Origin: an uncultured Acidobacteriota bacterium
Lineage (GTDB): Bacteria > Acidobacteriota > Blastocatellia > Pyrinomonadales > Pyrinomonadaceae
Direction: 5' to 3'
NCBI GenBank assembly: GCA_946480545.1
Contig: CAMLKY010000101.1
Coordinates: 1 to 7,050, forward strand
Length of the DNA stretch: 7,050 nucleotides
The notes under the pieces were generated by a model that was given only the letters and a program-made list of their open reading frames with translations, made no database searches and was not told the DNA's origin. Position 1 is the first letter of the stretch; every line of letters begins with the position of its first letter. Below are positions 1 through 6,377 of this stretch, one piece after another. The position numbers were made by a program, and so were the translations under genes.

Positions 1-453
1 CGTTCCGGGAAATCGCTCCGAGAGCTCATGGACCAGGATGTTTCGAAGCGCGTGATCCGGCTCGATGACCGCGACGCGTTTCGGGGCCGGCGTGGATCGC
101 GGTTTCCTCAGCCGCGCGAGGACGTCCTTTTCATCAAATCCGAGTGACTTTGCGGTTTCGAAAAGGGCATGGATAAGCTCGTCAAGCCGGCGCGAGCCCT
201 CAAGCTGCGCCTCAGCGGATTCAGCGACGTAAAAGCCGCTTCCCTTTCGAAATTCGAGAAGATCCTGGTCGACAAGTCGCTGGTATGCCGATGCGACGGT
301 GTTGGCGTGGATGCCGCATCGGCGTGCTATTTCTCGCGTGCTCGGCAGTCTCTCGCCTGCCTCGTAATCGCCGGCCGCAATGGCAAGGGTGATCTGAGTA
401 ATGAGCTGCTCGCGAACCGGCACCTCGGAATTCTTGGAGACCCAGATCTTCAC
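1..453 (-). CDS. GntR-family (YtrA-like) transcriptional regulator, N-terminal part, runs off window
   Basis: A DNA-binding repressor or activator of the GntR superfamily, of which 151 residues are visible. The winged helix-turn-helix spans about residues 13-77: the helix LPSTREIA (36-43), the recognition region NTVASAYQRL (51-60) and the wing FRKGSGFYV (68-76) are all typical. It is followed by a charged helical linker (about 81-123) and the first strand of a further domain (KRVAVIEPD, 125-133), which continues beyond base 1. The short KIWVSKNSEVPVREQL start is YtrA-subfamily-like; such regulators often control ABC transporter genes, but no target is in view. GTG at 453-451 is the only usable start: the frame is open back to a TAG near 555 but has no ATG, GTG or TTG there. 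No Shine-Dalgarno sequence is visible, and a -10-like TATGAT lies 6 nt upstream. The ligand is unknown. Confidence 0.9.
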   Translation of the reverse strand, partial: MKIWVSKNSEVPVREQLITQITLAIAAGDYEAGERLPSTREIARRCGIHANTVASAYQRLVDQDLLEFRKGSGFYVAESAEAQLEGSRRLDELIHALFETAKSLGFDEKDVLARLRKPRSTPAPKRVAVIEPDHALRNILVHELSERFPGT

Positions 454-488
454 GCAGAAATCATAGATAAGCCCCGGCGCGTAAGCAA
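454..488 (-). promoter_or_regulatory. Candidate sigma-70-type promoter of the GntR gene, possibly giving a leaderless mRNA
   Basis: On the minus strand a -35-like TTGCTT (488-483) and a -10-like TATGAT (465-460, 5 of 6 matches to TATAAT) are separated by exactly 17 bp. Only six bases (TTCTGC) separate the -10 box from the GTG start at 453, so transcription would begin at or next to the start codon. This agrees with the absence of a ribosome binding site. The boxes and spacing are seen; promoter activity is inferred. Confidence 0.4.
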
Positions 489-510
489 ACTCGAAAGCGT
501 CTTCATCACA

Positions 511-538
511 AACGAAAAGGCTGCCTTCGCAGGCAGCC
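511..538 (-). terminator. Rho-independent terminator after the lytic transglycosylase gene
   Basis: On the minus strand GGCTGCCT pairs perfectly with AGGCAGCC (8 bp, GC-rich) around a GCGA loop, a GNRA-type tetraloop, followed at once by TTTTCGTT. It begins 26 nt after the transglycosylase stop codon and ends before the gntR promoter boxes, so it separates the two transcription units. The plus strand lacks a T-tract after the hairpin, so the terminator acts in one direction. Confidence 0.88.
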
Positions 539-564
539 TCGTCAGTTTCTCGATCATTTATCGG

Positions 565-2346
565 CTACTCTTTCATCCCGGCCTGCGGGAGCTTGATCTC
601 GCGACCGGCACCGAGAACCGAGTTCGGCAGAAGGCCATTGTACTTTGCTACTTCGACAGGGTCCGCCTTGTGGCGTGTCGCCAGCTTTGCAACGGTGTCA
701 CCGGCCTGAGCTTTCACTACCTGGGCCGACTTGCCCACCGCACTGCTCTGATTCGCGGGTCTCGCATAAGCGATCGTATTCACCTTGTTTCCGCTGACCG
801 GGACAAACACCTTGCCGCGCGGCTCCTTCATTCCCGGATTCGCCGCCATCAGCTCGGCGACGGTAACACCGGTCCGATTCGAAACGGTCTGCCAGGTCTC
901 GCCGGTGACCGAGTTCGCAAGATTCGTCGTATTAACCTTCGACGCAGGGATCCGCCGGAACACTGCTACAACGTCGTTCGCTTTTCCGGCCGGCACGTTG
1001 ATGATGTACGGCTCGGGAGGCGTGGTGTTGCTGCGCAGGTGCGGGTTCAGGTATCGAATGTACTGCACGCTCGTGTCCGAGGCCTGAGCCAGAATAGTCA
1101 GATTCGTCGATGCCGGAACACGGATCCGGTCATAACGCAGCGGCGGAGCCGGACGTACGTGACCAAAGCCGTACTGGTGAGGGCTGTTCGCGATCAGGAT
1201 CGTGGCAAGAATGTTCGGTACGTAGTTCCGCGTCTCACGTGGAAGGTAGGGATAAGCAGCCCAGAAGTTTCTCTGTCCAGCCCGTGAGATCGCACGGTCG
1301 ACGTTGCCTTCACCACAGTTATACCCGGCCATCGCCAGCTCCCAGTTACCGTAGCGGTTAAAGAGGAATTTCAGGTAACGAGCCGAGGCACGCGTCGCTT
1401 CGTCAAAGCTGTTTCGCTCATCGACATAAGCCGTCCGACGCAGACCGTAGCGGGCACCCGTTCCCGGGATGAACTGCCAGAGGCCAGACGCGGCCGCCCA
1501 TGAAAGTGCCGTCGGCTTCCAGGTACTCTCAACCTGTCCGAGCCACGCAACATTCTCGGGTACTCCCTCTTCGCGGAAGATCCGACGGGCCATCGACATG
1601 AACATTCCAGAACGGTAAAGTCCGACTTCCATGGTTCCACGACCGCGACCACGGTAGTAGTTGATGTACTGCTGGATCATCGGATGGACCTGGAATGAAA
1701 ACCCAAGTGATTTATTCGCAACTGCGTACTGGATATACTGGTATTGCGCCTGGGCTACGGGGTTCGTGTCGACTTCCTGCTCCTCAGTGGTCAGCTCGAG
1801 GCGCGACAGCTCATCCAACGGCGAGGCTTCGAATTCTTGCGAGTTAAATCCGACTGTCGAATCAGACGGCTGAGCTACCGGCTTTCCGGCCGCTGCAGCA
1901 AGCGTCGCAGCGTCGGTCTTCTTTGCCGGCTTGACGAGGTCCGCTACTGCGTCTGCCAGTTTGAAGTCTTCGTCGTTCCATCGCCAGCCGCACGATGCTG
2001 AAAGCATACGCAATTGCGGCGGTTTGGTCTCCGACGGAAACTCCATCAGATAGATCGTTTCGATCAACTGGGAATAGCAGGCCTGCAGCCTCTGATCTTT
2101 TTGGATATTGAGCGTTGAATAGAGAAAGACCTCGACAGATTTATCGAATCGGGAACCCGATTCCGACCTCTGATTAGCCTTCAAGGCCATAAGCCCGTCT
2201 CTAAAGTGGCGTCCTGAATCCTCCAGGACTTTATTCACTTGAGCCTGAGCCTTTTCGACCTCTGGTGTTTGCGCAAATGCGATGCTGGCAAGGGCAAGAA
2301 TTATAAGTGCAGATATACTAAAACCCTTGTTTATGGCAGTTTTCAT
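565..2346 (-). CDS. Secreted MltD-like lytic transglycosylase with C-terminal LysM-like repeats
   Basis: Cleaves the MurNAc-GlcNAc bond of peptidoglycan with formation of 1,6-anhydro ends, outside the cytoplasmic membrane. Counted from the ATG at 2346 it has 593 residues. Residues 1-26 form a signal peptide (MKTAINK, hydrophobic core, AFA then Q). There is no lipobox cysteine, unlike the E. coli MltD lipoprotein. A linker of about 230 residues precedes the SLT domain (about 255-385): catalytic Glu273 in GQVEST, then SGLWQFIPGTGARYGL (287-302) and AMAGYNCGEGNVDRAI (338-353). Three LysM-like segments follow (about 410-453, 475-517, 541-587); the last, with GDTVAKLA and KYNGLL, is the clearest. 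An in-frame TTG ten codons upstream (2376) is less likely as the start, because the only good AAGGAG (2367-2362) lies after it. That site is 15 nt from the ATG, which is long. The gene is followed by a strong terminator. Assignment to the SLT/MltD group is secure; the cellular role (growth, division or recycling) cannot be told. Confidence 0.93.
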   Translation of the reverse strand: MKTAINKGFSISALIILALASIAFAQTPEVEKAQAQVNKVLEDSGRHFRDGLMALKANQRSESGSRFDKSVEVFLYSTLNIQKDQRLQACYSQLIETIYLMEFPSETKPPQLRMLSASCGWRWNDEDFKLADAVADLVKPAKKTDAATLAAAAGKPVAQPSDSTVGFNSQEFEASPLDELSRLELTTEEQEVDTNPVAQAQYQYIQYAVANKSLGFSFQVHPMIQQYINYYRGRGRGTMEVGLYRSGMFMSMARRIFREEGVPENVAWLGQVESTWKPTALSWAAASGLWQFIPGTGARYGLRRTAYVDERNSFDEATRASARYLKFLFNRYGNWELAMAGYNCGEGNVDRAISRAGQRNFWAAYPYLPRETRNYVPNILATILIANSPHQYGFGHVRPAPPLRYDRIRVPASTNLTILAQASDTSVQYIRYLNPHLRSNTTPPEPYIINVPAGKANDVVAVFRRIPASKVNTTNLANSVTGETWQTVSNRTGVTVAELMAANPGMKEPRGKVFVPVSGNKVNTIAYARPANQSSAVGKSAQVVKAQAGDTVAKLATRHKADPVEVAKYNGLLPNSVLGAGREIKLPQAGMKE

Positions 2347-2361
2347 TAAGCTTCGTCTATA

Positions 2362-2400
2362 CTCCTTACGGTCCAACTTCAGGGTTAGGGCGAATTTATA
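2362..2400 (-). promoter_or_regulatory. Possible -10 element and ribosome binding site of the transglycosylase gene
   Basis: A TATAAA (2400-2395) within the AT-rich TTTATAAAT could serve as a -10 box. No convincing -35 lies 16-18 bp upstream. AAGGAG at 2367-2362 is the only good Shine-Dalgarno sequence and implies the ATG at 2346, at an unusually long spacing of 15 nt. Confidence 0.25.
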
Positions 2401-2520
2401 AAACGACCTAAGAACGGTGGCGTCACAATCTCAAACGCCGATTTGATGAAAAAGTTCCTTCTGATGCAGGTTTTGCCGAAAAGCAAACCGTGTCAAAAAT
2501 ACCATACAAGGTAATGCCGG

Positions 2521-2715
2521 TCAACGTTTTGCGGCTTTTGCCGCGGGTTTCGGCTGCAGCAGTGCTTCTTCAAATACCTGCCTCACATGCTCTACAAAAA
2601 CAAACTTCAAATCGTCTCGGACTTCCTGTGGCAGATCCTCGAGATCACGACGATTCGGTTCCGGAAGAATCACAGTTTTTATCTTTGCTCTGCGTGCGGC
2701 AAGCAGCTTTTCTTT
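2521..2715 (-). pseudogene. lon: Detached C-terminal 64 codons of Lon, in the -1 frame relative to the main lon frame
   Basis: Read from AAA at 2715, this stretch gives [18 protein letters not shown], then NRRDLEDLPQEV, then FVFVEHVRQVFEEAL, and a short Ala/Lys tail to TGA (2523-2521). This is the normal end of the Lon proteolytic domain, and its first Lys corresponds to the catalytic lysine (Lys722 in E. coli Lon). It has no start codon or ribosome binding site of its own at the right place and is out of frame with the preceding 734 codons. It can only be translated as part of Lon if the ribosome shifts frame. The absence of any stop or further lesion across 64 codons suggests that the break is very recent or is an assembly error. 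Confidence 0.9.
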
Positions 2716-4919
2716 GACAGCACGTTGCCCCTTAAAGTGATCTCGCCGGTCATGGCAACGTCCTTTCTGACGGGCCGCTGAGCCAGGACCGAGACCAGGG
2801 CCGTGGCCATAGTAATCCCGGCGGACGGGCCGTCCTTCGGAATCGCTCCTTCCGGCAGATGGATGTGGATATCGAAGTTGTCCAGGACATCGTCCGGAAT
2901 CCCCAACTCGCTGCTTCGGGCCTTGGCAAAGGAGAAGGCGGCCTGTGCCGATTCGACCATTACATCGCCCAGTTGACCGGTAAGCATCAGCTTTCCCTTT
3001 CCTTTCGTTTTGATCGCCTCGATGAACAGAATATCGCCGCCGACGGCGGTCCAGGCCAGCCCTGTAACCGTCCCGATAACATCCTTTTTGAGAGCCGTTT
3101 CGTTGAAGATCTTCGGCTGACGCAGGAAGTCCTTGAGATTGTCGGATGTTACCCGCACCGGCTTAAACTTGTCTTCCGTCTCGGCCTTTCGCCGGGCGAC
3201 CTTTCGACAGACCTTCCCTATCTCGCGTTCGAGCTGCCTGAGTCCGGCTTCGCGCGTGTACTCGCCCACGATCCGGCCCAGGGCCCGGCGGTCGAAACGC
3301 ACGTCGTCCTTTTCCAGACCATTCTCCTCGATCTGTTTTGGGACCAGGTGGCGACGGGCGATCTCCAGCTTTTCCTCTTCGGTGTAACCAGAGAGACTTA
3401 TGATCTCCATCCGGTCCCGAAGGGCCGGCTGTATCGTGTCCAGAACGTTAGCAGTCGTCATGAACATCACGTTCGTGAGATCGAAGGTGACGCCGAGATA
3501 GTTGTCGCGAAAGGTCGAATTTTGCTCGGGATCCAGCACTTCGAGAAGCGCGCTCGATGGGTCCCCGCGAAAATCGGCACCGACCTTGTCGATCTCGTCG
3601 AGCATGATCAGCGGGTTATTCGTACCCGCCTGCTGGATCGCCTGGATTATCCGGCCCGGCATGGCACCGACATAAGTTCGACGGTGACCGCGGATCTCGG
3701 CCTCGTCATGTAAGCCGCCGAGCGAGAGGCGTACAAACTTGCGATTGAGAGCACGTGCCACCGAACGGCCCAGACTCGTCTTACCGACGCCCGGAGGTCC
3801 GACCAGGCACAGGATGGAGCCCTTCGGTTTTTCCATCAGCTTGCGCACGGCGAGAGCTTCGATGATGCGTTCCTTTACGCGTTCGAGACCGTAATGATCT
3901 TCGTTCAGGATCCGCTCGGCTTTCTTGAGATTGAGATTGTCCTTCGACTGCTTCGCCCATGGAAGATCAGTCATTATGTCGAGCCAGTTTCGAAGCGTCG
4001 CCGTCTCCGCCGTGTCGGGATGCATACGCTCGAGCTTCTTGAGCTGCCGCAGCGCTTCTTCCTCGGCATTCTCCGGCATCTTGATCTTCAGGATCTTGTT
4101 GCGATAGTTCTCGACCTCTTCAAAGAGCTCATTCCCCTCGCCAAGCTCCGACTGGATCGCCTTCAACTGCTGCCGCAGAAAATATTCGCGCTGCGAACGA
4201 TCAATGTCGGCACGGGCCTGCGTGTTGATCTCCTGCTGCACAGTCAACACATCGATTTCTTTGCTTAAAAGATCATTGACGCGGCGAAGTCTGGGCACGG
4301 GCTCGAAGATGTTGAGCACGCTCTGCGCATCTTCCACCTTGAGCTCGAGATTCGACGCCGAAAGATCTGCGAGTCGTCCGGCATCGTCGAGGTTTGCGAT
4401 GATGGCGAGAACTTCAGGTGAGATATTCTTGCCGAGCGACGCCGCGCGCTCCATCGAGGCACGGACGTTTCGAACGAGGGCTTCGACCTCAAGCGAGTTC
4501 TCGGGAGCAAGCGGCTCGGAGATCGGCGTGATGTTGACCCTGACGTAGTCGCCGCGCGAATCCACCGAATCTACACGGGTGCGTGATAGTCCCTGGATCA
4601 GGATGCGGATGCGACCGTCGGGCAGCTTCAACATTCGCATGATGATCGCGACGGTGCCGACCTCGTAAAGGTCCTCCTGCTCCGGATCCTCCTTGTTCAG
4701 ATCCTTCTGAGACACAAGGACGATCATTCGATTTTCTTTGAGGGCTTCCTCGACCGCTTTGATCGACTTATCGCGCGAAACAAAAAGCGGGACGATCATG
4801 AAAGGGTAGATGACGATGTCTCGTAGAGGCAGGGCCGGCAGCTCCGAAGGGATCTGCATCATCGGCTCGATCGCATCGTTCTCCGCAAGTGCGACTGGGA
4901 AATCTTCAATGTCGACCAT
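2679..4919 (-). CDS. lon: ATP-dependent Lon protease, frameshifted and truncated before the catalytic lysine
   Basis: Lon degrades misfolded and regulatory proteins in the cytoplasm as an ATP-driven hexamer. The frame encodes 746 residues: a LonN substrate-binding domain (about 25-225), a helical region (about 226-355), an AAA+ domain with Walker A GPPGVGKT (374-381), Walker [11 protein letters not shown] (436-445), sensor-1 TTAN (488-491) and a conserved RDRME (501-505), then the protease domain with catalytic Ser699 in GPSAG. After RGNVL (residue 734, base 2718) the expected P-x-G-G-x-K-E-K is missing. Twelve unrelated residues and a stop follow. Restoring 13 nt would join it to the segment ending at 2521, giving about 803 residues, the normal Lon length. 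As written, ATPase and substrate binding may survive but the Ser-Lys dyad is lost. The ATG at 4919 has no clear Shine-Dalgarno sequence; Met20 or Met21 just before [13 protein letters not shown] are alternative starts. No convincing terminator follows. Confidence 0.95.
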   Translation of the reverse strand: MVDIEDFPVALAENDAIEPMMQIPSELPALPLRDIVIYPFMIVPLFVSRDKSIKAVEEALKENRMIVLVSQKDLNKEDPEQEDLYEVGTVAIIMRMLKLPDGRIRILIQGLSRTRVDSVDSRGDYVRVNITPISEPLAPENSLEVEALVRNVRASMERAASLGKNISPEVLAIIANLDDAGRLADLSASNLELKVEDAQSVLNIFEPVPRLRRVNDLLSKEIDVLTVQQEINTQARADIDRSQREYFLRQQLKAIQSELGEGNELFEEVENYRNKILKIKMPENAEEEALRQLKKLERMHPDTAETATLRNWLDIMTDLPWAKQSKDNLNLKKAERILNEDHYGLERVKERIIEALAVRKLMEKPKGSILCLVGPPGVGKTSLGRSVARALNRKFVRLSLGGLHDEAEIRGHRRTYVGAMPGRIIQAIQQAGTNNPLIMLDEIDKVGADFRGDPSSALLEVLDPEQNSTFRDNYLGVTFDLTNVMFMTTANVLDTIQPALRDRMEIISLSGYTEEEKLEIARRHLVPKQIEENGLEKDDVRFDRRALGRIVGEYTREAGLRQLEREIGKVCRKVARRKAETEDKFKPVRVTSDNLKDFLRQPKIFNETALKKDVIGTVTGLAWTAVGGDILFIEAIKTKGKGKLMLTGQLGDVMVESAQAAFSFAKARSSELGIPDDVLDNFDIHIHLPEGAIPKDGPSAGITMATALVSVLAQRPVRKDVAMTGEITLRGNVLSKKSCLPHAEQR

Positions 4920-4927
4920 TGAAATAA

Positions 4928-4958
4928 ACTTTAGCGGCGATGCGTGGCTTGCGCAAGC
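4928..4958 (-). promoter_or_regulatory. Candidate lon promoter with an overlapping 12-bp palindrome (possible operator)
   Basis: On the minus strand TTGCGC (4956-4951) and TAAAGT (4933-4928) are 17 bp apart, and the -10-like box ends 8 nt before the lon ATG. The perfect palindrome GCTTGCGCAAGC (4947-4958) covers the -35-like box, as a repressor site might. It matches neither CIRCE, the HspR HAIR box nor a sigma-32 promoter as I know them. The -35 matches the consensus at only three positions, so the promoter call is weak; the palindrome is certain. Confidence 0.35.
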
Positions 4959-5010
4959 AATCGGGTCACGACCACCGCAACTGCAGGGCGGATCAAATAA
5001 GAGTCACGAC

Positions 5011-5054
5011 AGATAAACGAAAGGCGTATCTGCACGCTGGCACGCAGATACGCC
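5011..5054 (-). terminator. Rho-independent terminator after the secreted hypothetical protein
   Basis: On the minus strand GGCGTATCTGC (5054-5044) pairs perfectly over 11 bp with GCAGATACGCC (5033-5023) around a 10-nt loop, followed by TTTCGTTTATCT. It begins 29 nt after the TAG at 5084 and lies about 90 nt before lon, so lon is expected to have its own promoter. Confidence 0.88.
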
Positions 5055-5083
5055 GGTTCGATCTCGCCTATCTGATTCGTCGG

Positions 5084-5929
5084 CTAGTTCGCGAGAAGTC
5101 GGGCACTGAAAAGGATAGTCGCGTCTTGAATATGTCGGACGCTGACGCGAACGTTCAGTTTGATCGTCATCGGTTTCTTGTAGAGGTTGTCGATGACATG
5201 GGTCGGAAGCCCGAGCGCCGCCCAGAAAGTCCGGGAAAGTCCATTGGTATTCGCACGGCTGTAGCTGAAAGTCTCGACTTCGGGGATCGATGTCGTGAGA
5301 CCCCTGGTTATCGACTTCGTACCCATATTTGTAGTCGTATATGAACCCGCCATCGGCAATCCGGTGTTCGGATCGATCGCGGCCGGATCGTTAAGGGCTT
5401 CGCTTTCGATCGTTATGCTGGGCACGTACCCGGCCAGGGCACTCACGTTCGCACCGGTCAAGTTTTGAAATACAAACGACGTCGTGTTGTTCCCGATGAG
5501 ATACACGATGTTGTCCGCCTGCTTCGCAGGTAAAGTGATCCGACCGATGTCGGTGAAGTTAGCCGTCGTCGTTGTGGCGGGATCGGTTACTACGAGACAG
5601 CGATCGTCTGGTCCCAGCTCAAACCCAATAACGGTCGGATCGCAGCTCGGGGCCACGATGACGACACCCGCGGTGATCGTCCCGAAGAATTTTGCGTTCT
5701 TGTTGAATGAACTTGATTCGCCTACTTCCGCATCCGTGAGCGACGCACTCGTCGGTGCAGTCGTGCGCCCTAGCTTTTGTACTTGTTCTTGTGCCGCTCG
5801 CTCTGCCCTCTGTTCCTTGACCAACTCCGCGCGGAGACGTCTCGCCTCCAGAATTGTTTCATCCACTTGCGCCGAGATGAGTGATGAGGCCGTAAGTACA
5901 AGGGCAACACCGAGAATAAACTTCTTCAT
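5084..5929 (-). CDS. Hypothetical secreted protein of unknown function, 281 residues
   Basis: I do not recognise this family. Residues 1-20 are a clear signal peptide (MKKFILG, hydrophobic core, SLISA then Q), so the mature protein acts outside the cytoplasm. A charged, probably coiled-coil helix follows (about 24-52, rich in Arg, Glu and Ala), then a Ser/Thr-rich link. The rest (about 78-281) is rich in Thr, Val, Ile, Asn and Gly with alternating hydrophobic residues, suggesting a beta-rich domain. There are two cysteines in the mature part (96 and 111), which could form a disulfide. No catalytic motif, LPXTG, lipobox or outer-membrane C-terminal Phe is seen. The start is well fixed: GGAGGA lies a few bases before the ATG at 5929. 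It is followed by its own terminator and preceded by an 86-nt gap, so it looks monocistronic. A structural or surface role is possible but not shown. Confidence 0.85.
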   Translation of the reverse strand: MKKFILGVALVLTASSLISAQVDETILEARRLRAELVKEQRAERAAQEQVQKLGRTTAPTSASLTDAEVGESSSFNKNAKFFGTITAGVVIVAPSCDPTVIGFELGPDDRCLVVTDPATTTTANFTDIGRITLPAKQADNIVYLIGNNTTSFVFQNLTGANVSALAGYVPSITIESEALNDPAAIDPNTGLPMAGSYTTTNMGTKSITRGLTTSIPEVETFSYSRANTNGLSRTFWAALGLPTHVIDNLYKKPMTIKLNVRVSVRHIQDATILFSARLLAN

Positions 5930-6015
5930 AGTTCCTCCAGATTGTTTTTCAGGATTTGGTATACACGCATAGCTGCGTCCAGGGTAGACGTAGCCGAGGG
6001 AGAGTTTTTGTCGAA

Positions 6016-6315
6016 CTAGGATTTTGCCGAGATCAACCGGTCGAGGAATTGCTGCTTGTCTTCATCGACGTTCAGGAATTTAACGCCGAATCCCATACCT
6101 TCGAATACGTATGCGACTTCGCCGTCGAAATTTACAACCTGACCGTCCGACGCCTTGATATCGAAACTGAAACGTTCGCCGGTTTTTACCGGGATCATCG
6201 ATTCGACATAACATCCGCCGCGGCTTATGTCGCTGATCCGCCCTTCACGCTTTCCGGACGCAAATTCGAGATCTACTTCGGTGAGAAATGAAACTCTTTC
6301 ATCTTTTCGAGGCAT
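6016..6315 (-). CDS. Small PilZ-domain protein, predicted cyclic di-GMP binding
   Basis: PilZ domains bind the second messenger c-di-GMP and act as small adaptors in motility, surface or biofilm control. Counted from the ATG at 6315 it has 99 residues, essentially a lone PilZ domain. The binding signature is complete: RKDER (residues 3-7, RxxxR) and DISRGG (29-34, DxSxxG), followed by beta-barrel strands ending near GFGVKFLNV. The frame extends upstream to a GTG at 6381 that overlaps the nrdR stop as GTGA. That start would add 22 residues (rich in Thr, Tyr and Pro) and would allow translational coupling. I prefer the ATG because the domain starts right after it, though neither start has a good Shine-Dalgarno sequence. 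The cytoplasmic partner is unknown. No signal peptide or membrane segment is present. Confidence 0.88.
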   Translation of the reverse strand: MPRKDERVSFLTEVDLEFASGKREGRISDISRGGCYVESMIPVKTGERFSFDIKASDGQVVNFDGEVAYVFEGMGFGVKFLNVDEDKQQFLDRLISAKS

Positions 6316-6318
6316 ATG

Positions 6319-6353
6319 TGTAGGAATTAGGTGAGTCGTGTAGGTTTTGTAGG
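6319..6353. repeat. Three direct copies of TGTAGG just upstream of the PilZ ATG
   Basis: On the plus strand TGTAGG occurs at 6319-6324, 6339-6344 and 6348-6353, with starts 20 and 9 bp apart, roughly two helical turns and one. They lie between the nrdR stop and the PilZ ATG. If the longer GTG start is used they are coding and account for the Thr/Tyr-rich extra residues. They may be a regulatory site or chance. Confidence 0.3.
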
Positions 6354-6377
6354 TGTCGGGGAGACGGCTTGATTGTA

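Noticed and set aside
169..1287. Long 372-codon open frame on the plus strand
   Set aside because: It lies opposite the GntR and lytic transglycosylase genes, whose translations match known families. Its own translation has no recognisable domain and is rich in Arg, Leu and His, as antisense frames often are.
2469..2496. Consensus -35 TTGACA (minus strand, 2496-2491), followed by an imperfect hairpin, as promoter of the lytic transglycosylase gene
   Set aside because: No acceptable -10 box lies 16-18 bp downstream (AAACCT at best), and the hairpin (7 bp with a bulge) has no T-tract.
2482..2496. Sigma-54 promoter-like TTGACACGGTTTGC before the transglycosylase gene
   Set aside because: The GG element is not intact and its distance to GC is 2 bp too short for sigma-54.
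2494..2513. Terminator of lon: TACC-loop-GGTA followed by TTTTT on the minus strand
   Set aside because: The stem is only 4 bp with two A-T pairs, which is too weak to call.
2711..2720. Programmed -1 ribosomal frameshift at CTGTCAAAGAAAAGC to express full-length Lon
   Set aside because: No true X XXY YYZ slippery heptamer is in frame, no stimulatory hairpin is evident just downstream, and the conserved P-x-G-G codons would still be absent.
2859..3713. 284-codon plus-strand open frame
   Set aside because: It is the antisense of the conserved AAA+ and protease domains of Lon, with no family resemblance.
5941..6015. Terminator or clear promoter in the gap between the PilZ gene and the secreted protein
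   Set aside because: Only 4- to 6-bp imperfect stems without a T-tract are present, and TATACC near 5960 has no -35 box at a proper distance.
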